This document shows positions 46,534 to 56,698 of a stretch of 64,000 nt of DNA, one piece after another (within the stretch, counting starts at the first letter, position 1; each line of letters opens with the position of its first letter). The notes beneath the pieces are model-generated. The model was not told the DNA's origin and made no database searches. It saw only the letters and a list, made by a program, of their open reading frames with translations. The DNA is from JAJPJE01 sp963848375 (GTDB lineage: Bacteria > Acidobacteriota > Terriglobia > Terriglobales > Acidobacteriaceae), in the NCBI GenBank assembly GCA_963848375.1, contig CAWKDK010000030.1, positions 1 through 64,000 of the forward strand, written 5' to 3'. Made by a program: the position numbers and the translations under genes.

Positions 46534-47338
46534 ATGGCCGGAGAGTACAAATGTTTCTATCGCGTACTGCTGTACAGGCCTGATCCGTTCAAGCAGCCCA
46601 TCAACTTCGGGCTGATTCTGGTCGCACAGCGCGAGGGCGAGAGGCCGGTCTTACTATCGCGTGTCACAAAGAGCTGGGGCAAATTGAAGGCAATCGATCC
46701 GGCAGTGGATGCAGAGTTACTGACGGACATTGGCAACGATCTGCCGAAGCTTGTATCTCAATGGGACGACCCGCGACAGTTTCTAAACAAGCTCGACACT
46801 TATTGTTCGAGCAGTTTCGAGCTCGGCGAGGAGCGCGCATTCATGTCCGCTGATCCAACGGTGTCCCTAAGCGAATTGGGGTCACAGCACCTGAGGTATG
46901 GCTGGGGAGGGGATTCCAGACGAACCGCGAGCAGGTGAGGAAGCAGATGGAAGCTGCTTTCAAGCAGAATGGGGTCTGGAAACTGATGAAACACGATATC
47001 GCGCTGAGCGGGCTAACCGAAGGTGCGGATCCGTTCACAATTGATTGTGGGTATGCGCACGGAGAACACTTCAAGTTCTTCCATGCTCTTGCCCTGAGTT
47101 CACAGCCAGACAGCGGGTTAGCTATGGCCAGCAGAATGAGCGACATCATTTCCAGCGTCGCCGCAAGGCACGGTTTGATGACCTGGTTTACGACATTGTC
47201 GAAGACGATCTTGAACGAACGGATCCTGAAATTGAATTCGCCCTATTAAAGATGGAAAAGTCAGAAATACATTTGGCTGTCGCTGCAGAACTTGCGGGCA
47301 TCGCAGAGCGGGCGAGACTTGAACTTGTAGGCAGTTAG
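46534..47338 (+). pseudogene. DUF3037-like protein, partner of HipA-like kinase (two frameshifts)
   Basis: Starts YKCFYRVLLYRPDPFKQPIN followed by FGLILVAQREGERP, the DUF3037 signature. Frame one ends at 46938; QMEAAFKQNGVWKLMKHDIA continues from about 46935, and from about 47175 a third frame holds VEDDLERTDPEIEFALLKME to 47338. Joined length about 267 aa. Function unknown; the kinase/DUF3037 pair suggests a toxin-antitoxin-like or regulatory unit. Confidence 0.65.
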
Positions 47339-47383
47339 AAACAGGGGCCGTGACTCAGGCCCACGATTCACTGACATAATCCC

Positions 47384-48602
47384 ATGAACATTACAGATTC
47401 GTTTCGCGGCGCGATGCGCCGACTGGGCGGGCGTGTGTCCGCCTCTAACGTTAACAGCAACATGAAGCGGCGAACTGTGCCGCTGCCGTCGATCCTGAAC
47501 GCCTACTCGACGCGGACCGATGCAATGCCGAAGCCAACGCCGGCAAACCTGCGGCGATTTGCAGAGACGCCAATTGCTCGCAAGGCGATCAACACGATTA
47601 AGGATCGCGTGGCGGCATGGGGTGGCGTGGTCAAGCCGCGCAAGGGGCATGACTGGATGAACTGCCGCAAGGGGCGGAGCGCATCCGCATCTGACGGACA
47701 ACTTCGAGCGCCGAATCCCGACGATTAGTTTCGCTTACTGGCGGAGCAGGTTCTGGAAGACATTATTGTAGGCGGCTTCGGCGCGATCGAAGTTGACGCG
47801 ACAGAAGACAGCGCACATCCGCTGCTGATGTGGCCGGTGGATGGAGCGACGATCCGCATGAAGGCGGATTGGGACGGACAGCCGAGCTCGCCGCGATATG
47901 TGCAGGTGACGGGAAGTACGGCCCGAGGGGCAGATCGCGCTGAACGATGACGAGTTGGTGTACATCCGGCTGAATCCGCGAACGCATACGCCGTTTGGGT
48001 TGGGACGTCTGGAAGTGGCGTTCGAGACGATCAACGAATTTCTGGGCGCGCACCGGTACGCGGCTCGCCTGGCCAGCAACAGGGTGGTGCAGTACGCGCT
48101 GTGGCTGCAGGGATCTGGACTCCGACAGCATCATGAGCGACTGATCCGGTGGTGGCAAGACGAGATCGAAGGAACAGGGCGCGTGCCGATTCTTTCGGTG
48201 GAGACAAGCCTGAGGTGCTGCGTTTCGCGGGCGGAACGGATGCAGACTTGCGGCTGGCAGTGGCAGGAGTTTCTGCTGCGAATGATTGCGGATGCGTTCG
48301 ATCTGCCGCCGATGTTCCTGGGCTGGAACAGGACGTAAATCGCTCGACCGCGCGGCAGGTTTCAGGCGACGCTTCCAAACGGCGATCGTGCCCACGGCGC
48401 GATTGTTTGCCGAGCACCTGACGCGAGAAGCGATCGGCAAGAAGCTGGGCTGGACGGACCTGGAGTTCGTGTTCACGGATAGTGGACGCGACGAATCGAG
48501 ATGGAGCAGGCGCAAATGCAGGAGATCCTGCTGCGCAACGGCGTGTTGACGGTAAATGAAGTACGCCGGATGCGGGGATTACCAGCCGCTGTAACAAATT
48601 AA
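47384..48602 (+). pseudogene. Phage portal protein (many frameshifts)
   Basis: Fragments in shifting frames read as one portal: ARKAINTIKDRVA and KPRKG (frame of 47384), LDELPQGAERIRI, LTDNFERPNPDD, LAEQVLEDIIVGGFGAIEVD (about 47738 on), LNDDELVYIRLNPRTHTPFG, LGRLEVAFETINEFLGAHRY, MIADAFDLPPMFLG, TAIVPTARLFAEHLTREAIG and VRRMRGLPAAVTN at the stop 48600-48602. At least six indels, both gains and losses, in 1.2 kb. Intact length about 405 aa. Confidence 0.8.
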
Positions 48603-48756
48603 TTTACCACAGAGAGGCACAGAGGAAACAGAGCGATCTGTCTGAGTGACTCTTTGTGTTAGAGAACTTTGGCACGACAAAGCGAGCGAGCTTCGGCTCG
48701 CTTGCGCGGACAGGAATGACCGCACCAGACAAGCTAACAACAACGATAAGGAACTA
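48603..48756. repeat. Host-type repeats between portal and protease
   Basis: ACCACAGAGAGGCACAGAGG (CACAGAG family), then AGCGAGC/GCTCGCT and GCGGACA/TGACCGC hairpins with a CACCAGACAA edge. No coding content. Confidence 0.7.
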
Positions 48757-49319
48757 ATGGGACTGCGACTGCAATCGATGGCGATTGAGATGCCGACGGT
48801 AGCGCGGCATCCGAATCGGATGCCTTTCGCAGGCGTGTTGACGTTCATCGATATGCCTTCGGACAAAGCTCCGTCGGGGGCGCGCGGACACCGTGTGCTA
48901 CTGACGAAAGAGGCTACGGACCGCGCTCTGCCTCTCTGCTGGGAATGGCGCTGGATTACGCGCCGACGCTGGATCGTCATGATGCGCGCAGGAAGATGGG
49001 GATGATCACAGCGCAGAAGATCTTAAGGAAGTGCGGTGAGACCGACACAACCAACAACAGGTTGTGTGGGGCAACCGCAACGAACATCGTTATTGCAAAT
49101 CAGCGGTTACATGTTCGCGAAGGATATACTGGAAATAGTGCGTGAGATCCGCACGCGCGGACGCGCGGCGCTGGGCATGTCATACGAGATTGCAGATGCG
49201 CATGTAGACGATCCGAAGGCGAGCATATGGACTGTATCGGACTTCACGTTTACTGGAGCGGCGATTTGAGGCGCGAGAAAGCGGCGTATCGGGAAACGTG
49301 GATAGAAATCAGTGGCTAG
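48757..49319 (+). pseudogene. Probable prohead protease (frameshifted, hairpin inserted)
   Basis: Fragments: RMPFAGVLTFIDMPSDKAPS, GHRVLLTKEATDRALP (48757 frame), MALDYAPTLDRHDARRKMGM (next frame), GYMFAKDILEIVREIRTRGR, AALGMSYEIADAHVDDP and SIWTVSDFTFTGAAI, then LRREKAAYRETWIEISG after one missing T, ending at 49319. The end resembles phage head maturation proteases. A hairpin element, ACACAACC/GGTTGTGT (49045-49067) with GGGGCAACC edge, lies inside the gene. Confidence 0.6.
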
Positions 49320-49346
49320 TGGTTAGGACGACACTCAGGAGAACTA

Positions 49347-49773
49347 ATGGACGAAAGACTTGCAACGCAACTTACGGAAAGTCTGGAACGACTGAGCGCA
49401 GCGGCACAGGCTTTGGAGGGAGCGCTGAGAGCTTGGATACGCAGCAGGAGGTGCTGACGGCGAAGGTCGAGCGCATCGTGGCGGCGATCGATGAGCGGCT
49501 GCCGGAAAACAAAGAGACGGTAGAGGGAAGCGCTGGAGAGCTTGGCGATTTGAAAGAGCGCGTGACTGAACTCGAGAGGGCGAACGCGGACCTGAAGGCG
49601 CAAGCGGCGCGTATGGGCCGTAAGACTCTGTCTCCACTCGTCAGCGGATTGCTGGCAAAGCACGCAGGCGAAGAGGAGCTGGAGCCTGCGGCACTCGACA
49701 AAGCGCTGCGGGACTTGAGCAGGATCAGCGAATTGCGGTGAAGGCGGAAATGGCAAGAGCGGGGCTGATTTAG
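49347..49773 (+). CDS. Coiled-coil scaffold-like protein (two frameshifts)
   Basis: Reconstructed ~142 aa: MDERLATQLTESLERLSAAA, then ESLDTQQEVLTAKVERIVAA after one missing base near 49427, LKERVTELERANADLKAQAA, and a natural end IAVKAEMARAGLI after a second near 49712. Almost wholly coiled coil. Placement between protease and capsid fits a scaffolding protein. Confidence 0.6.
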
Positions 49774-50040
49774 CGGCGGCGGTGTTCGGTGGGTAGCTGG
49801 TAGCTAGTGTTCATCAGCAGTCAGTATACAGCAGTCAGCGGTAGTCGTAGAAAGCAGTGAATAAACAGTTGGTACTTAGCTTTTGGATGTTCGTGTCGCA
49901 AACAACACGAGTGCTCAAGGGCTAAATGCTGAGTGTCTGGCTACAAGCCATCCACGGCGAAGAGGCCGAGAGTGGGGCACACGCAGAATGCGACAGTTTT
50001 AAGAAGAAACGAATTCTTTAACTACAACTATGGAGAGCAA
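49774..50040. repeat. Repeat-rich spacer before capsid gene
   Basis: GGTAGCTGGTAGCTAGTG, CAGCAGTCAGTATACAGCAG, CAAGGGCTAAATGCTGAGTG (matches 43876) and an AGAGTGGGGCAC hairpin edge (49969-49980). A GGAGAG ribosome site lies just before 50041. Nothing coding. Confidence 0.6.
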
Positions 50041-51018
50041 ATGAAAGCACAATTCGTCAACCTGCAAGCAGCGGCCGATTACATGGGGCCGGGCGCAGTC
50101 GAAGTCGATCGCTACCAGACCGAAATCACCGACATCGTGCGCCGTCGCGGCGCGTTCGGCCAGCGCATCAAGCAGGTACCGGCAACCGGCCATCCGTCGC
50201 GCTTCTTCGAGGAGACGGCCATTCCTTCGCCCTGACGGCGGCCAGGCTTTCGTCGATCCGCGCAACATCGTGCCGACGCTGGTAACGCCCACCCGCGTGG
50301 AGCGCAGCGTTCCGCTGAAGTGCCTGGTGTCGCAGATCAACTACAACGTGTTCGACATGGAAGTCGGCTCGCAGCAGAGCCAGTTCGCCTATCTGCAGGC
50401 GAAGGACCTGGCCGACTCCGTCGAAGGCCTGCTGCGCACGCACGACGTCGCGCTGTGGAACGGCAACGACACTTCGCTGAGCACTCCGACGACGCCGCAG
50501 TACTACGGGGCGGCTGGGCAGATCAACGATGGCGGCAACGTGACAACCATTCACACCACCGACAGCATCGTCGATGGCCTGAAGTCCACCATCGCGCAGA
50601 TGGTCGCGAACTCAAACTACGAAGTGCGGCCGACGCGCGATCTACGCCAATCCGGTGTCTGCTCGACCTGATCGATCGCGAGATGAAGGCGGAGTTCAAC
50701 GTGGTGCTGTCGACCACCCAGGTGGCCGGCGGCCTGACGCGTGAAGACGCTGTCCACGCAGGCGGGCGAGCTGCCGCTGATTCCCGAATGGTCGCTCCCC
50801 TACACCGGCATTCCGGGCAGCGGACGGCGCGAGTTTGCCGTGCTACATCGTCAGCGAAGACATGATCGAGTACCACTGGCTCACCAATCCCAATCCGCGC
50901 GTCTTCCAGCTCGGCACGCCGAGCTTCGCTGGCCTCGCAGATGGTGGTGGTGAAGTTTGGCGGCGTCGTGGTGAAGGGCGCCAGCTACGCGCACTACAAG
51001 GTGACGGTACAGAGATAG
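50041..51018 (+). pseudogene. Major capsid protein (about six +1 frameshifts)
   Basis: Reads as one ~324-aa capsid protein when single extra bases are dropped near 50232, 50641, 50662, 50743, 50827 and 50930: FVNLQAAADYMGPGAVEVDR, SRFFEETAIPSPDGGQAFVD, TPTRVERSVPLKCLVSQINY, VGSQQSQFAYLQAKDLADSV, DLIDREMKAEFNVVLSTTQV, PCYIVSEDMIEYHWLTNPNP, MVVVKFGGVVVKGASYAHYK. No other stops occur, so the reading is otherwise clean. Confidence 0.75.
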
Positions 51019-51041
51019 TGGTTGCTGGTTAGTGTTAGTGG

Positions 51042-51141
51042 AGCAGTTAGCAATTAGCAGTTAGCGCTTAGTTAAGGACGTTTTTGTTGCGTGGTGATGT
51101 ACAGGGAACAAATGCTAAGTGCTAATTGCTAACTGCTTTTT
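51042..51141 (+). terminator. TTAGC-type long hairpin followed by T run
   Basis: AGCAGTTAGCAATTAGCA (51042-51059) pairs perfectly with TGCTAATTGCTAACTGCT (51120-51137), then TTTTT. It lies straight after the capsid gene and could terminate transcription; it also belongs to the TTAGC repeat family. Confidence 0.7.
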
Positions 51142-51172
51142 CTGTTTACTTACGGATGAGGCCTTTTGACGA

Positions 51173-51790
51173 ATGAACTACTTAGATAGCTCGGAATACG
51201 AGGCGTATGGCCTGGAGGCGACTACGCTCACATCGTGGGTTGCGGCAGCATCGGCGCTGATGGACGCACATTGCCGTCGGGGAACGCTCGGCGTTGCGCA
51301 GTACACAGAACGCATTCGGATAAGCGGGGGGCACCGCGTGCGCTTGTCGTACTTGCCTCTGGCGACGATTGCTCCGGCAACTTCGCCAGTGACTGTGGTG
51401 CGCGGTCGCTATGGAGCTGCTCGCAAAGGCGAAGGCATCGATCTGCTGTCGGAATTGGCGCAGGTATTCGCGCTGCCCGGGACGTGGTCGACGCTGGATA
51501 TGGTTTCGATTGACTTCGATGCGGAGACAGGCGAACTCACACTTCCATTGTTACCGCTGGCGTTGCCTTACGACGAGGTCGAGATTACCTACAACGCTGG
51601 GTTCGCGACAATCCCTGAGCCACTGAAACATGCATGCGCGCTGATTGTGAAGAACGCGCAGGCCACACCAGCATTGAACGTGAAACGTCAGAGCATGTCC
51701 AAGGCGCACCTCGATTATTTCGCACCATCGCTGATCGATGACAGCGTCCGTGAGTTGCTGGCGCCCTATATGGCGCAAAAGGTGGCATAA
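51173..51790 (+). CDS. Head-tail connector-like protein
   Basis: 205 aa: MNYLDSSEYEAYGLEATTLT, helical start, then beta-rich VDAETGELTLPLLPLALPYD-type region (about residues 118-135) and a helical end. Matches gp6/HK97-type adaptors by size and position after the capsid. Two bases separate it from the next gene. Confidence 0.65.
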   Translation: MNYLDSSEYEAYGLEATTLTSWVAAASALMDAHCRRGTLGVAQYTERIRISGGHRVRLSYLPLATIAPATSPVTVVRGRYGAARKGEGIDLLSELAQVFALPGTWSTLDMVSIDFDAETGELTLPLLPLALPYDEVEITYNAGFATIPEPLKHACALIVKNAQATPALNVKRQSMSKAHLDYFAPSLIDDSVRELLAPYMAQKVA

Positions 51791-51792
51791 GC

Positions 51793-52215
51793 ATGTCGGA
51801 CACAATGACGGAAGCAGTCACGCAGAGCGGCGTGATATGGAAGCGCGCGGCGGAGTCATTGCTGCACGCAATTGGTGGGACAGAGATTCAACTGGTAGTG
51901 AGCGGGGCGGCCGCCAGCGATGAGGACAGTCGCGAGCTCGGCCTGATGGCGGGCGAATCGCGACAGTTTTCAATTTCACCCGCGGTTGTGAACTGGCTTA
52001 CGACGAAGCCCGGAGAACGCGCACGCGCCGAGGTGACGATGGCTGCGGCCTCGTTGGAGGATGCGATGGAGGCGGCTGGCATGAGTTCCGGGAAAGATCT
52101 GCTGGAGAGCGCACTGACAATCATGATCGGCGAGCAGAGGTTGCGGATAGCGGCCGTGCAAGTGGGAGCGGCCGGCGGAACGGATTACCTGTACACAGTG
52201 ACCGCGTTGGTCTGA
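51793..52215 (+). CDS. Phage neck protein, unassigned
   Basis: 140 aa: VIWKRAAESLLHAIGGTEIQ, SISPAVVNWLTTKPGERARA, TIMIGEQRLRIAAVQVGAAG. Likely head closure by order; no family certain. Close-packed with both neighbours. Confidence 0.55.
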   Translation: MSDTMTEAVTQSGVIWKRAAESLLHAIGGTEIQLVVSGAAASDEDSRELGLMAGESRQFSISPAVVNWLTTKPGERARAEVTMAAASLEDAMEAAGMSSGKDLLESALTIMIGEQRLRIAAVQVGAAGGTDYLYTVTALV

Positions 52216-52231
52216 AGGGATTCGAGGCAAA

Positions 52232-52717
52232 ATGCAATCGGCAAAAGATAGTTTTTATATTGCGCTGCGCGATCGACTGACAGCACTGAATCCGCAGCGC
52301 ACCGTGGTGGTGGAGGGCGTGGCGCGGCCTGCGATCCTGGTGCGTGAAAACGAGCCCGCGGCAGAGGCGAGCGATCAGGCTAATGCATTTTATCTGGATT
52401 GGGGTCCGGCCCTTGCGCTCGATGACAGCGATACGCCGGTGATGCAGATCGCATGCGAGGTGAAGTACTGGACCTCTGGTTCGAGCGACGGAGCCGGTGA
52501 TCGCGGGCGGCAACTGACAACTCTCGATGAAGAGCTCTTGAAGATATGTGATCCGCCGCGCGCGGCACTGATGGACTACTCGACTTCGCCTGCGACTGAC
52601 TTGGGCAGAACCGTGTTTTGGGCGCCTCCTGGGATGAAAGTGAAGGTCGATGAACAAGGAAGAGCGCAGCGCACAGCCGAGGTCAACGTGTTCTTCCTGG
52701 CGGAGGACTGGCAATGA
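52232..52717 (+). CDS. Tail completion/terminator-like protein
   Basis: 161 aa: DSFYIALRDRLTALNPQRTV, QIACEVKYWTSGSSDGAGDR, LTTLDEELLKICDPP, AEVNVFFLAEDWQ. Alpha/beta layout and position before the tail tube suit a tail terminator. Stop overlaps the next start (ATGA). Confidence 0.55.
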   Translation: MQSAKDSFYIALRDRLTALNPQRTVVVEGVARPAILVRENEPAAEASDQANAFYLDWGPALALDDSDTPVMQIACEVKYWTSGSSDGAGDRGRQLTTLDEELLKICDPPRAALMDYSTSPATDLGRTVFWAPPGMKVKVDEQGRAQRTAEVNVFFLAEDWQ

Positions 52718-53687
52718 GCGCGGGCTACGGATTGCGGTCGACGATGCGTCCGGTATCACGACGAGTGCGCGCGTACTTCGCTCCAGTCGTGGCAGGAGCG
52801 CCGGTGATTTTTGATCCGGCAAAGTCTGGCGCGTTCGACCTGGATTCGCCGCCAGCTGGATGGACCGACCTGGGGCGAGTTGAGAACTTCAAGCGCACTC
52901 CGGAGACAGAGATCGTTGCGCTCCATACGGGCGCGAAGGGCGAAACCTCGGCAGCATACCGGCAGAATCTGGGCGCACGCGTGGAATTCGATTTCGCCGA
53001 GTGGGGCAAACGCAAATGGCGTTGGCGGGCGGCTCGCAACATATGAACGTCCTGGCGGCGGATCCGAGTGGCGATGCAATGGGATCGGGAGGAAGTGCGC
53101 TGACGCCGGTAGCGGTCGCCGCGAACTCAACAGCGCAGGAAATCGTGCTCGGCCCTGGCGCGGTGAATGCTTTTGCCGTCGGAGATATGGTCGCCGTCGA
53201 TGCGGACTATGCGCAGCAGACCGGCTACGTAGGCACGGGCATTCCTGCGGCGTATGTGAACGATTCGCTGGACGTGCTGCGCGATCGCGATTACGCGCGG
53301 CGAGTTACGTTTAATGTTGGATCCGTGGCGCAGAAGACAGCGACATCACTGATCCTCTCGCAGCCGCTACTGGGTGGAGTTCCGCCGGCAGGATCGTCGG
53401 TGCAAAAGGTGATTGCGTTCGTCGATCGCGAGGGCGGCAGCTTCTTTCAGCAGTGGTCGGCGTTATTCGTAGTAGAGCCGGAGTCGGGTGGGCGGATCTG
53501 CTTTCACTATCCGCTGCTGAAGACGGCGGCGCCGGCGAGCGAAGGATCGGTCACGGTACAGAAACCATTCGAATGCGCGACGCTGCATACAGCGTTCGAG
53601 GCGCTGGCAATTACAGATCTCAACGACAGCGAGCGCGTGGTGTGCTTCCGCAGCTATTTCCCGGCGATCGGCTCCGCGACCTACTAA
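52714..53687 (+). CDS. Tail tube-like protein (frameshifted)
   Basis: Reconstructed ~324 aa: RVRAYFAPVVAGAPVIFDPA, GWTDLGRVENFKRTPETEIV, GARVEFDFAEWGK, then one missing base near 53013 and LQMALAGGSQHMNV-type sequence, VLRDRDYARRVTFNVGSVAQ, FECATLHTAFEALAITDLND. Beta-rich, fits a major tail protein. A CACAGAGGACGCGAAGGACG repeat follows at 53699. Confidence 0.6.
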
Positions 53688-53785
53688 AAATCTTTCACCA
53701 CAGAGGACGCGAAGGACGCAGAGTCACGAGGGTCTCCATGCGACTTCGTGCCTTCAGTGCTTTGTCGTTCCCAGAAGACTAAAAG

Positions 53786-56075
53786 ATGAAACTGACAATT
53801 GACAATTTCGATGGCGTTGGCGCGCGCGACTACACGCAGTGGATCGACGAAGAGAGCCTGCCGAAGATCGTGCGGCGACTGAATGCTCCGTGGAAGATGA
53901 GCTGCGCGTTGATCCTGAGCGGGTCGAGCTTCGTGGTCCCGTGTGCGGGTGCGCGCGTGACGCTGAGCACCGCAAAGGGCCTCGCGCTCTTCACCGGATA
54001 TCTGGACGGCGTTCCGGAAGAAGAGTACCTGGGCTGGAACGAGCGCGGGCCACAATACCGCCTGGCAATTTCAGCGAGTAGTGATGATGTGGTGCTTGAT
54101 CGCAAGATGCTGCAGCCGCGGCCGGCGTTCGTGGATTCCAGTGCGGGAAAGATAGTGGCCTCGCTCGCCAATGATGTTGCGCCAAGACAGTTTGATACGT
54201 CCGCGGCGGAAGATGTGGAAAACATCGAGAGCTATTTTGCAAGCGTGCGGCACTCGTGGTCAGAACACGCGGCGCAACTCGCGTTGCTGGCGCGCGGATG
54301 TTACCGGGTGCAAAGCGGCGAGGTGATATTCGAACCGCTGGGCAAGCGGAGCTATGTGGTCGATGAGAACGACGAGATGTTTTCGCCTGCAAATCTGAAG
54401 ATCATTGCACCAACGAAGACGCTGAATCAGATTACCGCCATCGGGCAGGTTAGCGCTGATTGCTACGTTAAGGATTTCTTCGAGGGAGATGGCATATCGC
54501 TGCGCTTCTATCTGTCGGCGACTCCGTTCCTGGGAAAGTACGGCTTGATTCTGCAGCAGGAGTACAACGCGGGGCCGCTGGATGCGCGCTGGTGGACAGT
54601 GACGGATCCGAAGAGCGCGATATCGGTGAACTCTGGCCGGCTATGGGTGCAAGGCGGAACAGGCAGCGCGGGGCAAACACGCGTGCAATTCGCGCAGGAG
54701 CTTGAGATTGCCGGCGCGCTTGTTTTGCAGCACGGGGATGTTACGTTCCAGGCTGCAAGCAATGGCGTGCTCGGCGGCCTGTATACGGCGGAGGGTCAGT
54801 GCCTCGCTGGATTCCAGATCAGCCAGGCAGGAACGCAGTCGACAATTCAGGCAATTGTGAACGGAGCGGTGACTGGCGTTCCGATTACGACGGCTGCGGG
54901 TCATCACTACGCGTTGACGACGCGCTTGTATGCGACCGAGCCGGTCAGATGGCAGCAGCGTTTTCATTCGTCTCAACACGTTGGTGGAAATGCGATCGGC
55001 GGAGCAGTGGTTACATCGGATGTGCGTGTGGTGCTGGAGGTGCACGACATCGACAGCAATAACATCGCGACGCAGGTTGCGCCGGCGGTGACGTTGTATG
55101 ACGGGGTCGTGTCGAACGTTGATCCGACTTGTACCTATACGCTCGTGGATTCGCCGAACTTGCAGTGCGCGATCGCATATACGCGAATATTGAAGGCGCC
55201 GAACGTAATGGTACGGAGTTGCTTGCCTGGCGCGGGTTATCGCACGCGACTGGTGGGCGCGCTACTCGAAGGCGCTGAGTGCTATTTGAACAGCACCGGT
55301 GGTCTGCAGTTCTACTCGCAGAACGTTCCGGCGGCGAACGAAAAGGTTGTTGCCAGCTATCGCACGGGAAAGCGTTCAGCAGTGCAGGTGAGTAATGGCG
55401 CGAGTATTGCCGCGCTGGCTCATAGTGGCGATGACGGAGTACGAAGCGCGGCGCTGAGTATTACGGCTCCGGCGGCACGCATGTCAGACGATTGCACAAA
55501 CGCGGCGCTGGCGATGCTGGAAGACACAACACAGCAGGCATGGTCGGGTGAATACAGCTGCTGGAGCGCGTTCCTGCCCGGAGCCGCGAGTGACATCTTG
55601 CCGGGCGACGCGCTGGAAATCAAAGCGCCGTCGCGAAATTGCGATTGTCATGTCATTGTGCACGTGGTGGAGATTGCAGCGTGCGATCTGGCGGGAGACG
55701 GAAGTCAATACAAGATCACATTCGCCAATGAGGCTGCCGAGTTGCTGGCGGTACAAACCACTCCGGCAACCGCGCAAGAGCTGTCCGGAATCGACCTGCT
55801 GCAACTTGCAAATCCAACCTGGATATTGCTCGACGACGCTGACCTTCGACATGGGAGTGGATCCGACGCAAGGCGGAGGCTTCGAGGTGCGCTACAGCGA
55901 TTCGGGATGGGATCCTGCGATTGATCGCAACCTGGCGGCGCGGTTCACGACGCGCGTGTTTACGATCCCGAGGCTTTCGCGTGTGCAGAGTTATTTCGTG
56001 CGCCAGTATGACAATTCGAGTCCGGTGAAGTACTCGAAATGCTCAACTCTGATGCATGTGGATTATCCCTTATGA
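53786..56075 (+). CDS. Large tail/baseplate protein (frameshift near end)
   Basis: About 762 aa when joined. Begins MKLTIDNFDGVGARDYTQWI, contains SGSSFVVPCAGARVTLSTAK, LNQITAIGQVSADCYVKDFF and GAASDILPGDALEIKAP. After about 55845 the +1 frame gives FDMGVDPTQGGGFEVRYSDS and ends at 56075. Layout suggests a baseplate hub or fibre; no tape measure gene precedes it. Confidence 0.65.
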
Positions 56076-56299
56076 CAAATTTTGAGGAAAGAGTTCTGGC
56101 AGATTTGTCGGAATTAAAAACAAATATGCGGTGGGTTGTGGGCGACGGAACAAACGGACGCCTGCACGAACTGGAAGGCCGGATTCAAAAGCACGAAGCG
56201 TTCGTGCAGAGGGCCGGTGGGCTGGGAACACTGATCGCCGGCCTGCTGACAGTGTTGCACATCAGCATCGACTACCTCAGGTTGCACCACACACCGTAA
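56072..56299 (+). CDS. XhlA/holin-like small protein
   Basis: 75 aa: coiled coil (MTNFEERVLADLSELKTNMR, LHELEGRIQKHEAFVQ) then one TM segment (LGTLIAGLLTVLHISIDYL). This is the XhlA-type layout. Start overlaps the preceding stop (ATGA). Confidence 0.65.
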   Translation: MTNFEERVLADLSELKTNMRWVVGDGTNGRLHELEGRIQKHEAFVQRAGGLGTLIAGLLTVLHISIDYLRLHHTP

Positions 56300-56363
56300 A
56301 GCCCACAGAGAACACAGAGTTCACCGAGAATTTGCGGGACGCCAGTCTGATGCGACCTGCAAC

Positions 56364-56385
56364 GCGCGGACAGGAGTGTCCGCGC
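56364..56385. repeat. Hairpin element
   Basis: GCGCGGACA/TGTCCGCGC around GGAG, with CCACACAACAA edge: a variant of the element at 9938, 34147 and 35614. A CACAGAGAACACAGAG repeat precedes it. Confidence 0.85.
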
Positions 56386-56411
56386 CACACAACAACAGAA
56401 GGAGAGAAGAA

Positions 56412-56672
56412 ATGGGGTTTTTACCGAAGCTACTGAAGGCGTTTGCTTTTATTCCAGCCGTTGTACATGGGATAGAAGCACTTTTTGGAAATAAGTCGGG
56501 AGCCGACAAAAAACAGGCTGCACTATCATTTGTTGGTTCCGCACTTTCGATCACGGAAGCGATCGCGTCGAAAGATATCGTGGATGCCGACAAGTTCCAA
56601 GGCGGATTGAGCAAAGTGATCGACGGAGTTGTCGATTGCCTGAATGCCAGCAGCTGGGCGAAACAGAACTAG
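56412..56672 (+). CDS. Small phage-block protein, unassigned
   Basis: 86 aa from ATG 56412 with GGAGAGAAGAA before it: MGFLPKLLKAFAFIPAVVHG, hydrophobic start, then ALSFVGSALSITEAIASKDI. Possibly a holin partner; not recognised. Confidence 0.55.
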   Translation: MGFLPKLLKAFAFIPAVVHGIEALFGNKSGADKKQAALSFVGSALSITEAIASKDIVDADKFQGGLSKVIDGVVDCLNASSWAKQN

Positions 56673-56698
56673 TTGTTAGTTATCAGTTGTTAGTTGTT

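Larger units (their letters stand above)
40630..56672. mobile_element. Phage-derived structural gene block (compact prophage or domesticated particle)
   Basis: Gene order: repressor (-), unknown, zinc ribbon, sigma-like factor, SLAQILLDRLRE protein, phosphatase, terminase, HipA-like kinase, DUF3037, portal, protease, scaffold, capsid, connector, neck/tail completion genes, tail tube, large tail protein, two small membrane-type proteins. No integrase, tape measure, lysin, replication gene or att repeat is visible. Host-type repeats (CACAGAG, hairpins, AACTGACAACT/TTAGC) separate several of the structural genes, suggesting long residence. Confidence 0.75.

Noticed and set aside
45294..46550. 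Open frame of 418 codons on the minus strand opposite terminase end and HipA-like gene
   Set aside because: Low-complexity Ser/Pro/Arg translation, no ribosome site, and the opposite strand carries recognised proteins.
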